A DNA stretch of 5,525 bases, from positions 1-5,525 of the forward strand of contig JAITWV010000343.1 in the NCBI GenBank assembly GCA_031285105.1, in the 5' to 3' direction. The notes beneath the pieces were generated by a model. The model did no database searches, had not been told where the DNA came from, and worked only from the letters and a program-made list of their open reading frames with translations. Shown one piece after another: positions 1-5,510 of the stretch (the stretch's first letter is position 1; each line of letters starts with the position of its first letter). The DNA is from Streptococcaceae bacterium (GTDB taxonomy: Bacteria > Bacillota > Bacilli > Lactobacillales > Streptococcaceae). A program made the position numbers and the translations under genes.

Positions 1-1
1 A

Positions 2-73
2 CAGCAGCCAGCACCACCTGAACACCAGACCGCAGCCCATATACGAAAACTTGTAAATGAAGAATACAGTTAA
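2..73 (+). CDS. C-terminal end of an upstream protein (partial)
   Basis: One + strand frame is open from the window edge to a TAA at 71-73 and encodes 23 residues. It starts with a Pro/Gln-rich stretch (QQPAPPEHQ) and ends in a charged tail (RKLVNEEYS). A low-complexity linker followed by a short charged end looks like a real protein C-terminus. Another frame is also open until position 56, so the assignment is not certain. I do not recognise the family. No hairpin plus T-run follows the stop, so transcription from this gene could continue into tsaB. Confidence 0.45.
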   Translation, partial: QQPAPPEHQTAAHIRKLVNEEYS

Positions 74-122
74 AGTTTTACTTATTTCACAAACTCCATT
101 TAAATTACGATGTACTAAAGTG

Positions 123-128
123 TAATAT
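123..128 (+). promoter_or_regulatory. Possible -10 box upstream of tsaB
   Basis: TAATAT at 123-128 lies in the AT-rich 78-nt gap between the upstream gene and tsaB, 23 nt before the chosen TTG start. The hexamer 17 nt upstream (TTAAAT at 100-105) is a poor match to TTGACA. This is the only gap before queG long enough to hold a promoter for the tsaB operon. The call is weak and rests on base composition and spacing only. Confidence 0.3.
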
Positions 129-140
129 GACAAAAGAAAA

Positions 141-145
141 AGGTG
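141..145 (+). promoter_or_regulatory. Ribosome binding site that decides the tsaB start
   Basis: AGGTG at 141-145 stands 6 nt before TTG at 152, which is good Shine-Dalgarno spacing. The in-frame GTG at 143 overlaps this motif and has only A-rich sequence upstream, so it lacks its own site. The TTG start also gives the N-terminus MKILALDTSN, the usual TsaB beginning. Confidence 0.65.
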
Positions 146-151
146 AAAAAA

Positions 152-868
152 TTGAAAATACTAGCATTAGATACCTCCAACAAAACCCTAGCCATTGCTC
201 TTTATGATGAAACAGGCATTGTGGCACAAAAACAATTAAATATCAAAACCAATCACTCACTGACCCTAATGCCTGCAATTGATGAGTTGATGAAAGATGT
301 CAAATGGTCACCACATGATTTAACACGTATTGTCTGTGCGTATGGTCCAGGTTCTTATACAGGCATTCGTATTGCGGTAACAACTGCCAAAATGCTTGCA
401 AGTACTTTAAATATTGAATTAGTTGGCATTTCGTCTTTAAAAGCAATTGCAGCGAATATTCCTAATTTTGAAGGGTTATTAGTCCCAATTTTTAATGCAC
501 GTAGGCAAAATGTGTTTGCGGGTGGTTACAAATGGGAAAATGGCAAATTAATAAATGTACTTGGTGATTGTCATCAATCCATTGAAGTGTTAATTGACTC
601 AATTAAAAATGATCAAGCGATGGTTGTTGGTGATGTGGCTGATTTTTCTGATATTTTAAATGAGCATGGGATTTTAATGAACAAAACAGCTGCTTGGAAT
701 ATTCCGAATGGAGCGACTTTGGCTGAATTAGGTGCAAATGAAGAAATAGTTGAAGATATTCATGCATTCTTGCCTGTTTATCTCAAAAAAGTAGAAGCTG
801 AAGAAAAATGGCTGGAAAAACAAGACGAAAAATTTAAAGAAGATACGGATTATGTGGAAAAAATTTAA
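152..868 (+). CDS. tsaB: TsaB, tRNA t6A biosynthesis dimerisation partner of TsaD
   Basis: TsaB is the non-catalytic partner of TsaD in the cytosolic TsaB-TsaD-TsaE complex, which transfers the threonylcarbamoyl group to A37 of ANN-decoding tRNAs. I chose the TTG at 152 (238 aa) because of its ribosome binding site and the family-typical start MKILALDTSN. A longer version from GTG at 143 would add three residues. The protein has the ASKHA-type N-terminal fold: ILALDTS at about residues 3-9, and the hallmark GPGSYTGIRI at about 65-74. The C-terminal PVYLKKVEAEEKW resembles the PxYLRxxEAE end common in the family. The length is normal for Gram-positive TsaB. The gene opens a tight operon and overlaps the next gene by 17 nt. 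tsaE and tsaC are not in the window. Confidence 0.93.
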   Translation: MKILALDTSNKTLAIALYDETGIVAQKQLNIKTNHSLTLMPAIDELMKDVKWSPHDLTRIVCAYGPGSYTGIRIAVTTAKMLASTLNIELVGISSLKAIAANIPNFEGLLVPIFNARRQNVFAGGYKWENGKLINVLGDCHQSIEVLIDSIKNDQAMVVGDVADFSDILNEHGILMNKTAAWNIPNGATLAELGANEEIVEDIHAFLPVYLKKVEAEEKWLEKQDEKFKEDTDYVEKI

Positions 869-1409
869 AGCATTTCTTTTAAAGATTAAAACCAATTCTT
901 ATGTTTATATTAGTCACGAAGCACAAATTAAAGGCAGAACTTATCGGTTACGTTTAATGCAAGAAAGTGATATTAAAGAAGTTTTAGCTGTCGAGCGTGA
1001 TGTGTATTTTGGCGAGGTTCCGTGGACGCGTTCGAACTTTTTACTAGAGCTACGCAATCCATTAAAGCACTTGTATTTGGTGATTACGGACAATGAGAAA
1101 GTTATTGGATTTGCTGGAAGTCGCGTACGTCGTGAAAATTGTCATATTACTAATATCGCCGTTGCCTCCACGCATCAAAATCAAGGAATTGGTACTTATT
1201 TATTAAATGAAGTCAAAAAATATGGCAAAGAAATGAATGCAAAAGAACTGTCATTAGAAGTGCGCATGAGCAATAAAAATGCCCAACGTTTGTATCGAAG
1301 ATTTGGTTTTGTTTCTGAAAAAGTGTTAAAAGGTTATTACACCGAAATAAAAGATGATGGCTTAAGAATGGTTTATGCGTTAAAGGAAGAAGAACATGCT
1401 AGTAATTGA
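852..1409 (+). CDS. rimI: RimI, protein N-terminal alanine acetyltransferase (GNAT)
   Basis: This is a GNAT enzyme that uses acetyl-CoA to acetylate a protein N-terminus; in E. coli RimI the substrate is ribosomal protein S18. After a basic N-terminal extension (residues 1-25, MWKKFKAFLLKIK) comes the GNAT domain. The acetyl-CoA loop QNQGIG lies at 109-114 in the context NIAVASTHQNQGIGTYLL. The RimI motif LEVRMSNKNAQRLY carries Glu136 and Tyr148, with the same 12-residue spacing as the catalytic Glu103/Tyr115 pair of E. coli RimI. VPWT at about 56-59 is also typical. The protein is 185 aa, longer than E. coli RimI (148 aa) because of the extension. The ATG lies inside tsaB, with AAGAAG about 10 nt upstream, which suggests coupled translation. 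Confidence 0.9.
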   Translation: MWKKFKAFLLKIKTNSYVYISHEAQIKGRTYRLRLMQESDIKEVLAVERDVYFGEVPWTRSNFLLELRNPLKHLYLVITDNEKVIGFAGSRVRRENCHITNIAVASTHQNQGIGTYLLNEVKKYGKEMNAKELSLEVRMSNKNAQRLYRRFGFVSEKVLKGYYTEIKDDGLRMVYALKEEEHASN

Positions 1410-1854
1410 TAAAATTATAGATAAAACAAATGAACAGCTAAGTGAACAAATTTTTGCACTTTATAAGCAAAGTTATGAATTTGGCTCACCTTGGACCATT
1501 AAACAAATTGAAAATAGTTTAAATGATGAAAAAAATTACTTCTTGTTTTTAATTGAAGGTGAGCTACTGATTGGATTAATTAATTATACTTATGTCTTAG
1601 ATCAAGCGGATATTATTAATCTCGTGATTGCACCTACACATAAAAGGAAAGGTTTAGCTGAATTGTTAGTTACTGAATTAAAAAAAATACTTTTAAGCAA
1701 ACAAGTCAAAGAATTTTTTTTAGAAGTTCGTCAATCAAATGTTTCTGCTCAAAAATTCTATGAAAAAATGAACTTTGAAAAAGTTACGATTAGAAAAAAT
1801 TATTACCACAATCCATTAGAAGATGCGTTGATATTAAGAGGGAATTTAGGATGA
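1396..1854 (+). CDS. Second RimI-like GNAT N-acetyltransferase
   Basis: This 152-aa GNAT protein is a paralogue of the gene before it. It has SPWT at 31-34, a beta4/acetyl-CoA segment INLVIAPTHKRKGLAELL with the pyrophosphate loop at 83-88 (KRKGLA), and FFLEVRQSNVSAQKFYEKMNF. Glu110 and Tyr122 keep the 12-residue RimI spacing, followed by the RimI-like tail RKNYYHNP. The protein is close to E. coli RimI in length and lacks the N-terminal extension of its neighbour. It starts inside rimI (14-nt overlap) behind AAGGA at 1383-1387, and its TGA overlaps the tsaD start as ATGA. The catalytic residues suggest an active enzyme. The substrate is unknown and may differ from that of the first RimI. The gene looks even richer in A+T than its neighbours. 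Confidence 0.87.
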   Translation: MLVIDKIIDKTNEQLSEQIFALYKQSYEFGSPWTIKQIENSLNDEKNYFLFLIEGELLIGLINYTYVLDQADIINLVIAPTHKRKGLAELLVTELKKILLSKQVKEFFLEVRQSNVSAQKFYEKMNFEKVTIRKNYYHNPLEDALILRGNLG

Positions 1855-2882
1855 AAAAAAGAAAGTTAATTTTAGCTGTTGAAACAAGTTGTGATGAAAC
1901 AAGTGTGGCGATTGTAGAAGATGAAGCGATTGTTTTGTCAAATATTGTCGCTTCGCAAGTGAAAAGTCATCAGCGTTTTGGTGGTATTGTCCCTGAAGTG
2001 GCTAGTCGTCATCATGTAGAGCAAATTTCTATTTTATTTGATGAAGCGATGCAAGAAGCAAACGTGACACCTCAGGATTTAAGTCAGGTGGCGGTAACTT
2101 ATGGACCTGGTTTGGTGGGTGCATTATTAATTGGTGTTTCGGCTGCGAAGGCTTTTGCTTGGGCGCATAACTTGCCGTTAATTCCGGTTAATCATATGGC
2201 TGGGCACATTTATGCAGCAAGAATTGTGCAACCGTTAAAATTTCCACTAATTGCTTTATTAGTTTCTGGTGGACATACAGAGCTTGTGTATATGAAAGCA
2301 GATGGCGAGTATGAAATCATTGGTGAAACGCGTGATGATGCAGCTGGTGAAGCATATGATAAAGTTGGGCGTGTGCTGGGTTTGAAGTATCCTTCCGGTA
2401 AAGAAATTGATGAAATGGCTCATGTTGGCAAAGACACATTTAACTTCCCAAGAGCGATGTTAAATGAAAACAATTTTGACTTTAGCTTTTCAGGCTTAAA
2501 ATCTTCTTTTATCAATACCGTTCATAATGCCGAGCAAAAAGGAATTGCTTTGGAGCCAAAAAACTTAGCATGTAGCTTCCAAAATGCTGTCGTCGATGTG
2601 TTAGTGACCAAAACGTTACGTGCCATTAAGGAATACAATGTTGAAACTTTAGTTGTAGCTGGAGGAGTAGCGGCAAATCAAGGATTACGTGAAGAATTAG
2701 CAAAAACATTAAATGAACAAATGCCCGAAGTTGCTTTAGTGATTCCGCCATTAAGATTATGTGGAGACAATGCGGGAATGATTGGTGCAGCAGCTTTTGC
2801 TTCTATAAAACACAATGAATTTGCCGGCATGGACTTAAATGCCGTTCCTTCATTAGCTTTTGAGCGTATGGATGAAAATTAA
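1851..2882 (+). CDS. tsaD: TsaD, tRNA N6-threonylcarbamoyladenosine transferase
   Basis: TsaD (Kae1/Qri7 family, formerly Gcp) transfers the threonylcarbamoyl group from its adenylate onto A37 of tRNA and works with TsaB. At 343 aa it has full family length. Visible motifs in order: ILAVETSCDETSVAIV at 7-22, GGIVPEVASRHH at 44-55, YGPGLVG at 84-90, the metal ligands His115 and His119 in NHMAGH, LLVSGGHTEL at 136-145, the nucleotide/substrate loop DDAAGEAYDKVGR at 162-174, FSFSGLKS at 211-218, GGVAANQGLR at 271-280, and the third metal ligand Asp306 in CGDNAGM. GAGGG sits 8 nt upstream of the ATG. The start overlaps the preceding stop by 4 nt (ATGA), the classic arrangement for translational coupling. 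Confidence 0.97.
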   Translation: MKKRKLILAVETSCDETSVAIVEDEAIVLSNIVASQVKSHQRFGGIVPEVASRHHVEQISILFDEAMQEANVTPQDLSQVAVTYGPGLVGALLIGVSAAKAFAWAHNLPLIPVNHMAGHIYAARIVQPLKFPLIALLVSGGHTELVYMKADGEYEIIGETRDDAAGEAYDKVGRVLGLKYPSGKEIDEMAHVGKDTFNFPRAMLNENNFDFSFSGLKSSFINTVHNAEQKGIALEPKNLACSFQNAVVDVLVTKTLRAIKEYNVETLVVAGGVAANQGLREELAKTLNEQMPEVALVIPPLRLCGDNAGMIGAAAFASIKHNEFAGMDLNAVPSLAFERMDEN

Positions 2883-2887
2883 AACTT

Positions 2888-3532
2888 ATGAAAAATGATG
2901 AATTAAAACAATGGATTATTCGTGAAGCCAAAATTATCGGCATTGATAAAATTGGCTTTACCGATGCTTCAAATTTTGAACATCTCAGAACAAGCATTCA
3001 AGACCAACAAATAAATAAACGCAACTCTGGGTTCGAGCATCCAAATTTAGATGAACGACTGAATCCAGAGTTCATTTTTGATGAACCCAAATCAATTATT
3101 TCCATTGCCCTTGCTTATCCAACAAAAATTTTAGAAACAAAAGCCACCACCGATAAAAGAAAGCGTGGAAAATTTGCACGTGCGAGTTGGGGAGTGGATT
3201 ATCATCATATCCTCAAAGAAAAAATGAATGTATTAATCAAAGCGATTAAGCAAAAAGTTGAACAGGATTATGAGTTTAAGCCGATGGTGGATACAGGTGA
3301 GTTAATTGATGTTGCCGTTGCTCAGCGTGCCGGATTAGGCTTTATTGGTAAAAATGGTTTATTAATCACCGAAGAATTTGGCTCATGGGTTTATTTAGGA
3401 GAAATTATCACAAATATTGAATTTGAACCAGATGAACCGATTGAAAATGAATGCGGGGATTGCACTCGTTGCATTGACTCTTGTCCCACCCAAGCATTAA
3501 TGGGTAACGAAACAGTTACGATAAATTTGTAG
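2888..3532 (+). CDS. queG: QueG, epoxyqueuosine reductase: 5' exon of an interrupted gene
   Basis: QueG is a cobalamin- and 4Fe-4S-dependent enzyme that reduces epoxyqueuosine to queuosine at wobble position 34 of GUN-anticodon tRNAs. The N-terminal domain (DUF1730) is clear: RGKFARASWGVDYHHILKEK at about 93-112, then MVDTGELIDVAVAQRAGLGF at 133-152. Asp135 there probably matches the proposed proton donor. FIGKNGLL follows, then the first ferredoxin cluster CGDCTRCIDSCP with Cys189, 192, 195 and 199. QueG is normally about 380 aa. This frame stops at 214, lacking the second cysteine cluster and the C-terminal HEAT-like part. The last few codons (to TAG at 3530-3532) come from the inserted element. 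It starts 5 nt after tsaD with a poor ribosome binding site, so it is probably coupled. If the intron splices, the full protein would be restored; otherwise this is a truncated gene. Confidence 0.9.
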   Translation: MKNDELKQWIIREAKIIGIDKIGFTDASNFEHLRTSIQDQQINKRNSGFEHPNLDERLNPEFIFDEPKSIISIALAYPTKILETKATTDKRKRGKFARASWGVDYHHILKEKMNVLIKAIKQKVEQDYEFKPMVDTGELIDVAVAQRAGLGFIGKNGLLITEEFGSWVYLGEIITNIEFEPDEPIENECGDCTRCIDSCPTQALMGNETVTINL

Positions 3533-3550
3533 AAATTAGAAGAAATTTAT
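3521..3550 (+). repeat. Perfect 8-bp inverted repeat at the left boundary of the insertion
   Basis: ATAAATTT (3521-3528) and AAATTTAT (3543-3550) can form a perfect 8-bp stem with a 14-nt loop. It lies where the queG coding sequence stops making sense. A subterminal hairpin is expected at the left end of IS200/IS605-type elements, where TnpA recognises it. The stem may also compete with or contribute to P1 of the intron. The sequence is pure A/T, so chance is possible. Confidence 0.4.
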
Positions 3551-3558
3551 AAAAAACT

Positions 3559-3980
3559 GAATACCCTGCGTATCTAGCGATAGGTGCGTACTCGGTGTTA
3601 ATTGCTTTTAAATCCTAAAGCTCAACGACTACAATAGATAGCTAGAAATGGCAAACTATGAATGTGGGAAACCAGAAAAAACAGTTGAGATAGCCTAAGT
3701 TGAAATAAAATCACTCAGTGTCGAGTCCTGTGATAACTCGAAAACGGTGGCACTAAGGGTTCGCTTTTCTTATTAGAAAAAATTGGAAAAGTTGCGTAAT
3801 GGAAGTTTAGCAGGGAATGTCCTAAGTCCTTTAAAAGGATAGGGAAAACCTCCAACGACTATCTCCTTGAGGGAGAGTAAAACCGTAAGCAGAGCAATAA
3901 GCTCAAGGACGGAAGAAAAATACCGCAACTTAGATAAACATAAGTTGAAGATATAGTCTACGCTTGCATGAAAGTGTAAG
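3559..3980 (+). ncRNA. Group I self-splicing intron, catalytic core (IA-like)
   Basis: The RNA folds into the canonical core. P2 is a 10-bp stem 3567-3576/3581-3590 closed by a GCGA tetraloop. P3 pairs 3593-3599 (CGGTGTT) with 3919-3925 (AATACCG). P4 pairs 3602-3606 (TTGCT) with 3809-3813 (AGCAG). A P6-type hairpin spans 3821-3843. P7 pairs GACTA (3857-3861) with TAGTC (3954-3958) inside the family signatures CAACGACTATC and AAGATATAGTCT. P7.1 is 3862-3866/3872-3876. P7.2 is CCGT/ACGG (3883-3886/3909-3912) with an inner GAGC/GCTC. P8 is CAACTT/AAGTTG (3926-3931/3942-3947). P9 is 3959-3965/3972-3978. The P7 to P9 segment, with P7.1/P7.2, strongly resembles the T4 td intron (IA2). Two alternative pairings are possible in P1. 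This 640-nt stretch has no protein gene. Confidence 0.88.
3611..3800 (+). ncRNA. Extended P5-region domain of the intron
   Basis: Between the two P4 strands lies about 200 nt, far more than a simple P5 hairpin. Visible hairpins are GCTA-GAAA-TGGC (3641-3652), flanked by ATAG/CTAT (3634-3637/3656-3659); TGG-GAAA-CCA (3665-3674); and a perfect TCGAGT/ACTCGA stem (3721-3726/3736-3741) with AGTG/CACT outside it. CAAC (3623-3626) can pair with GTTG (3791-3794) to close the domain. GAAA-capped hairpins are usual tertiary-contact elements. The fold is drawn by eye and the assignment to P5 is an inference. Confidence 0.5.
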
Positions 3981-3981
3981 A

Positions 3982-4053
3982 GGTCTCTTTTGTACTTCCC
4001 AAAAATTTTGGGCTGTGCAAAAAAAGACTGCGTATAAAGTTGCGTTTATACGT
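3982..4053 (+). ncRNA. Two stable hairpins between the intron core and tnpB (P9-type extensions)
   Basis: The first is a long hairpin, 3982-4029. GGTCT pairs with AGACT, and TTTTGTAC (3988-3995) pairs with GTGCAAAA (4015-4022). It is topped by CCCAAAA/TTTTGGG (3998-4004/4006-4012). The second is a perfect 8-bp stem, CGTATAAA (4031-4038) and TTTATACG (4045-4052), extended by a G·U pair. Neither is followed by a T-run, so they are not intrinsic terminators. Directly downstream of P9, they are best read as peripheral P9 helices of the intron. Confidence 0.5.
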
Positions 4054-4157
4054 GAATGAGAAATAATTATAAAAACCGAACAATAGAAAAAATCTACCAA
4101 ACAAAACGAGTGTGATGAATTACTTTTAAACTGAATACTAGTAAAATGAAAATTAGT

Positions 4158-4166
4158 AGGAGGTGA
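4158..4166 (+). promoter_or_regulatory. Strong ribosome binding site of tnpB
   Basis: AGGAGGTGA is a near-perfect anti-16S match. Its GGAGG core (4159-4163) is 7 nt from ATG at 4171 but only 4 nt from the in-frame GTG at 4168, so ATG 4171 is the preferred start. The difference is one residue. Confidence 0.75.
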
Positions 4167-4170
4167 AGTG

Positions 4171-5328
4171 ATGATTCTAGGTACAAAAATACGAATAATT
4201 CCAACAAAAGAGCAAGAATCTTTCTTTTGGCAATCAGCAGGAGTCGCACGTTGGGCATATAATTTCGCCTTACGTGAGTCTCAAATGTGGTATCAAGACA
4301 CAGGTGAAACGTTAAGTCAGATGGATATTAGAAAATTTATCAATAATGTTTTAAAACCTGATACGCATTCTTGGCTCAAACAAGTCGGCTCCAATGTCAT
4401 GAAACAAGCAGTGATTGACTTTGGAAATGCCAGACAACGATTTTTTGACGGAAAAGCAGATTACCCCAAATTAAAGAAAAAATACAAATCTAAACCAAGT
4501 TTCTTTGTGAATCATGAAAGTTTGAAACGCACAAAAGATGGGTTTCGAGGTGAAAAGATTGGTTTTATTAAGACCAGTCAGCCACTACCGAAATTAACCA
4601 AAGGGCAAAAATACTATAAGAATCCACGCATTACCCATGATGGACGCAATTGGTATTTGTCGATTGGACTTCAGCGAACCTTTGAAGAAGTTGAATTAAC
4701 GGATGTTTCCTTAGGGGTTGATGTTGGTGTAAAAGAATTAGCTGTTGTTTCAAACAATACCTTTTACAAAAATATCAATAAAACCAAACGAGTGAAACAG
4801 TTAGAAAAACGATTGAAGCGAAAACAACGTCAAGTGGCTAGAATGTTAGGAAATAACACAAAAGGCTATACAAACAATCGCAAACCAATCTATATTCAGC
4901 CACTCAAGGACTTAAAAAACTTTCAAAAGAAAAAACATGAAATCTCTTTACTTCACAAGAAACTAACAGATATTCGACAAAATCATTTACATCAAGCAAC
5001 AAGCGAAATTGTGAAAACCAAACCTTCTCGCATTGTCATGGAGACGTTGAATATCAAGGGAATGATGAAAAACAAGCATTTATCTAAAGCAATCGCCGCT
5101 CAAAAGTTATTTGAGTTTCAACGTCAGATTACTTATAAAGCTCAAAAGTTCGGCATTGAAGTCATAAAGGCAGATAAATGGTTTCCTTCCTCAAAGATTT
5201 GTAGTGAATGTGGGCATAAGAAAGTTGATTTGAAGCTAAAAGACAGGACGTATTATTGTATAGCCTGTCATTTTAAAATCGACCGAGACTTAAATGCAGC
5301 ATTAAATCTAGCGAATTATTCCATTTAG
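4171..5328 (+). CDS. tnpB: TnpB, RNA-guided RuvC-type nuclease of an IS200/IS605-type element
   Basis: TnpB is the compact ancestor-type relative of Cas12. With a guide (omega) RNA made from the transposon's right end it cuts DNA beside a short target motif, which helps retain the element. The protein is 385 aa from ATG 4171, a normal full length. The N-terminal OrfB helix-turn-helix/recognition part begins ILGTKIRIIPTKEQ. The RuvC motifs are GVDVGVKELAVV (Asp184), METLNIKGM (Glu291) and DRDLNAALN (Asp371/373). The zinc finger is CSECGHK…YYCIACHF with Cys344, 347, 363 and 366. A basic coiled region with Lys/Arg-rich helices lies at about 205-225. All catalytic and zinc ligands are intact, so it is probably active. 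It reads in the same direction as queG and lies wholly inside the presumed intron. No tnpA neighbour is visible. Confidence 0.95.
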   Translation: MILGTKIRIIPTKEQESFFWQSAGVARWAYNFALRESQMWYQDTGETLSQMDIRKFINNVLKPDTHSWLKQVGSNVMKQAVIDFGNARQRFFDGKADYPKLKKKYKSKPSFFVNHESLKRTKDGFRGEKIGFIKTSQPLPKLTKGQKYYKNPRITHDGRNWYLSIGLQRTFEEVELTDVSLGVDVGVKELAVVSNNTFYKNINKTKRVKQLEKRLKRKQRQVARMLGNNTKGYTNNRKPIYIQPLKDLKNFQKKKHEISLLHKKLTDIRQNHLHQATSEIVKTKPSRIVMETLNIKGMMKNKHLSKAIAAQKLFEFQRQITYKAQKFGIEVIKADKWFPSSKICSECGHKKVDLKLKDRTYYCIACHFKIDRDLNAALNLANYSI

Positions 5329-5331
5329 GAG

Positions 5332-5355
5332 CGTTCACCTAAACGAACACCTAAA
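5332..5355 (+). repeat. Imperfect tandem 12-mer just after tnpB
   Basis: CGTTCACCTAAA (5332-5343) is followed directly by CGAACACCTAAA (5344-5355), 10 of 12 identical. The changed bases make GTTC and GAAC complementary (5333-5336/5345-5348), so the pair can also fold as a small hairpin. It sits at the start of the presumed omega RNA region. The role is unknown. Confidence 0.55.
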
Positions 5356-5482
5356 TATGTACTGAACGATACTCAGGAATTTAAGCCTGTGAAGAGTCAT
5401 ATCAAATCGTAGTAGCTTGATTTTTTAGCCAGGCGAGACTCATTGAAGCAGGAAGATGAACCCGTGAGGACATCAAAGTAGA

Positions 5483-5510
5483 TTTTTATAAATTCTGTAA
5501 GGTTTTTATA
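5483..5510 (+). repeat. Direct repeat TTTTTATA near the right edge
   Basis: TTTTTATA occurs at 5483-5490 and again at 5503-5510. The second copy, extended to GGTTTTTATA (5501-5510), is perfectly complementary to TATAAAAACC at 4068-4077, upstream of tnpB. TATAAAAA also occurs at the left end (3548-3555). This may serve long-range RNA pairing that brings the intron's 3' end to its core. Confidence 0.4.

Noticed and set aside
2803..2997. 64-aa open frame on the minus strand across the tsaD/queG junction
   Set aside because: It lies antisense to two well-supported genes, has no recognisable domain and no convincing ribosome binding site; it is a shadow.
3502..3566. GGGTA (3502-3506) with TACCC (3562-3566), plus CAGTT/AACTG (3513-3517/3555-3559), as an alternative P1
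   Set aside because: The helices are complementary, but they place no U·G pair at a splice site and rely on host queG codons that a mobile element would not normally depend on. Kept only as an alternative fold.
3998..4012. CCCAAAA/TTTTGGG palindrome as a terminator
   Set aside because: No T-run follows and it sits inside a longer hairpin next to P9, so a structural intron role fits better.
4120..4147. TTACTT…TAAAAT as a tnpB promoter
   Set aside because: The -35 match is poor, the -10 match is generic in A/T-rich DNA, and tnpB can be read from the queG transcript.
3533..4157. CRISPR array or tRNA in the gene-free stretch
   Set aside because: There are no regularly spaced repeats and no cloverleaf; the structure is explained by the group I intron core and its extensions.
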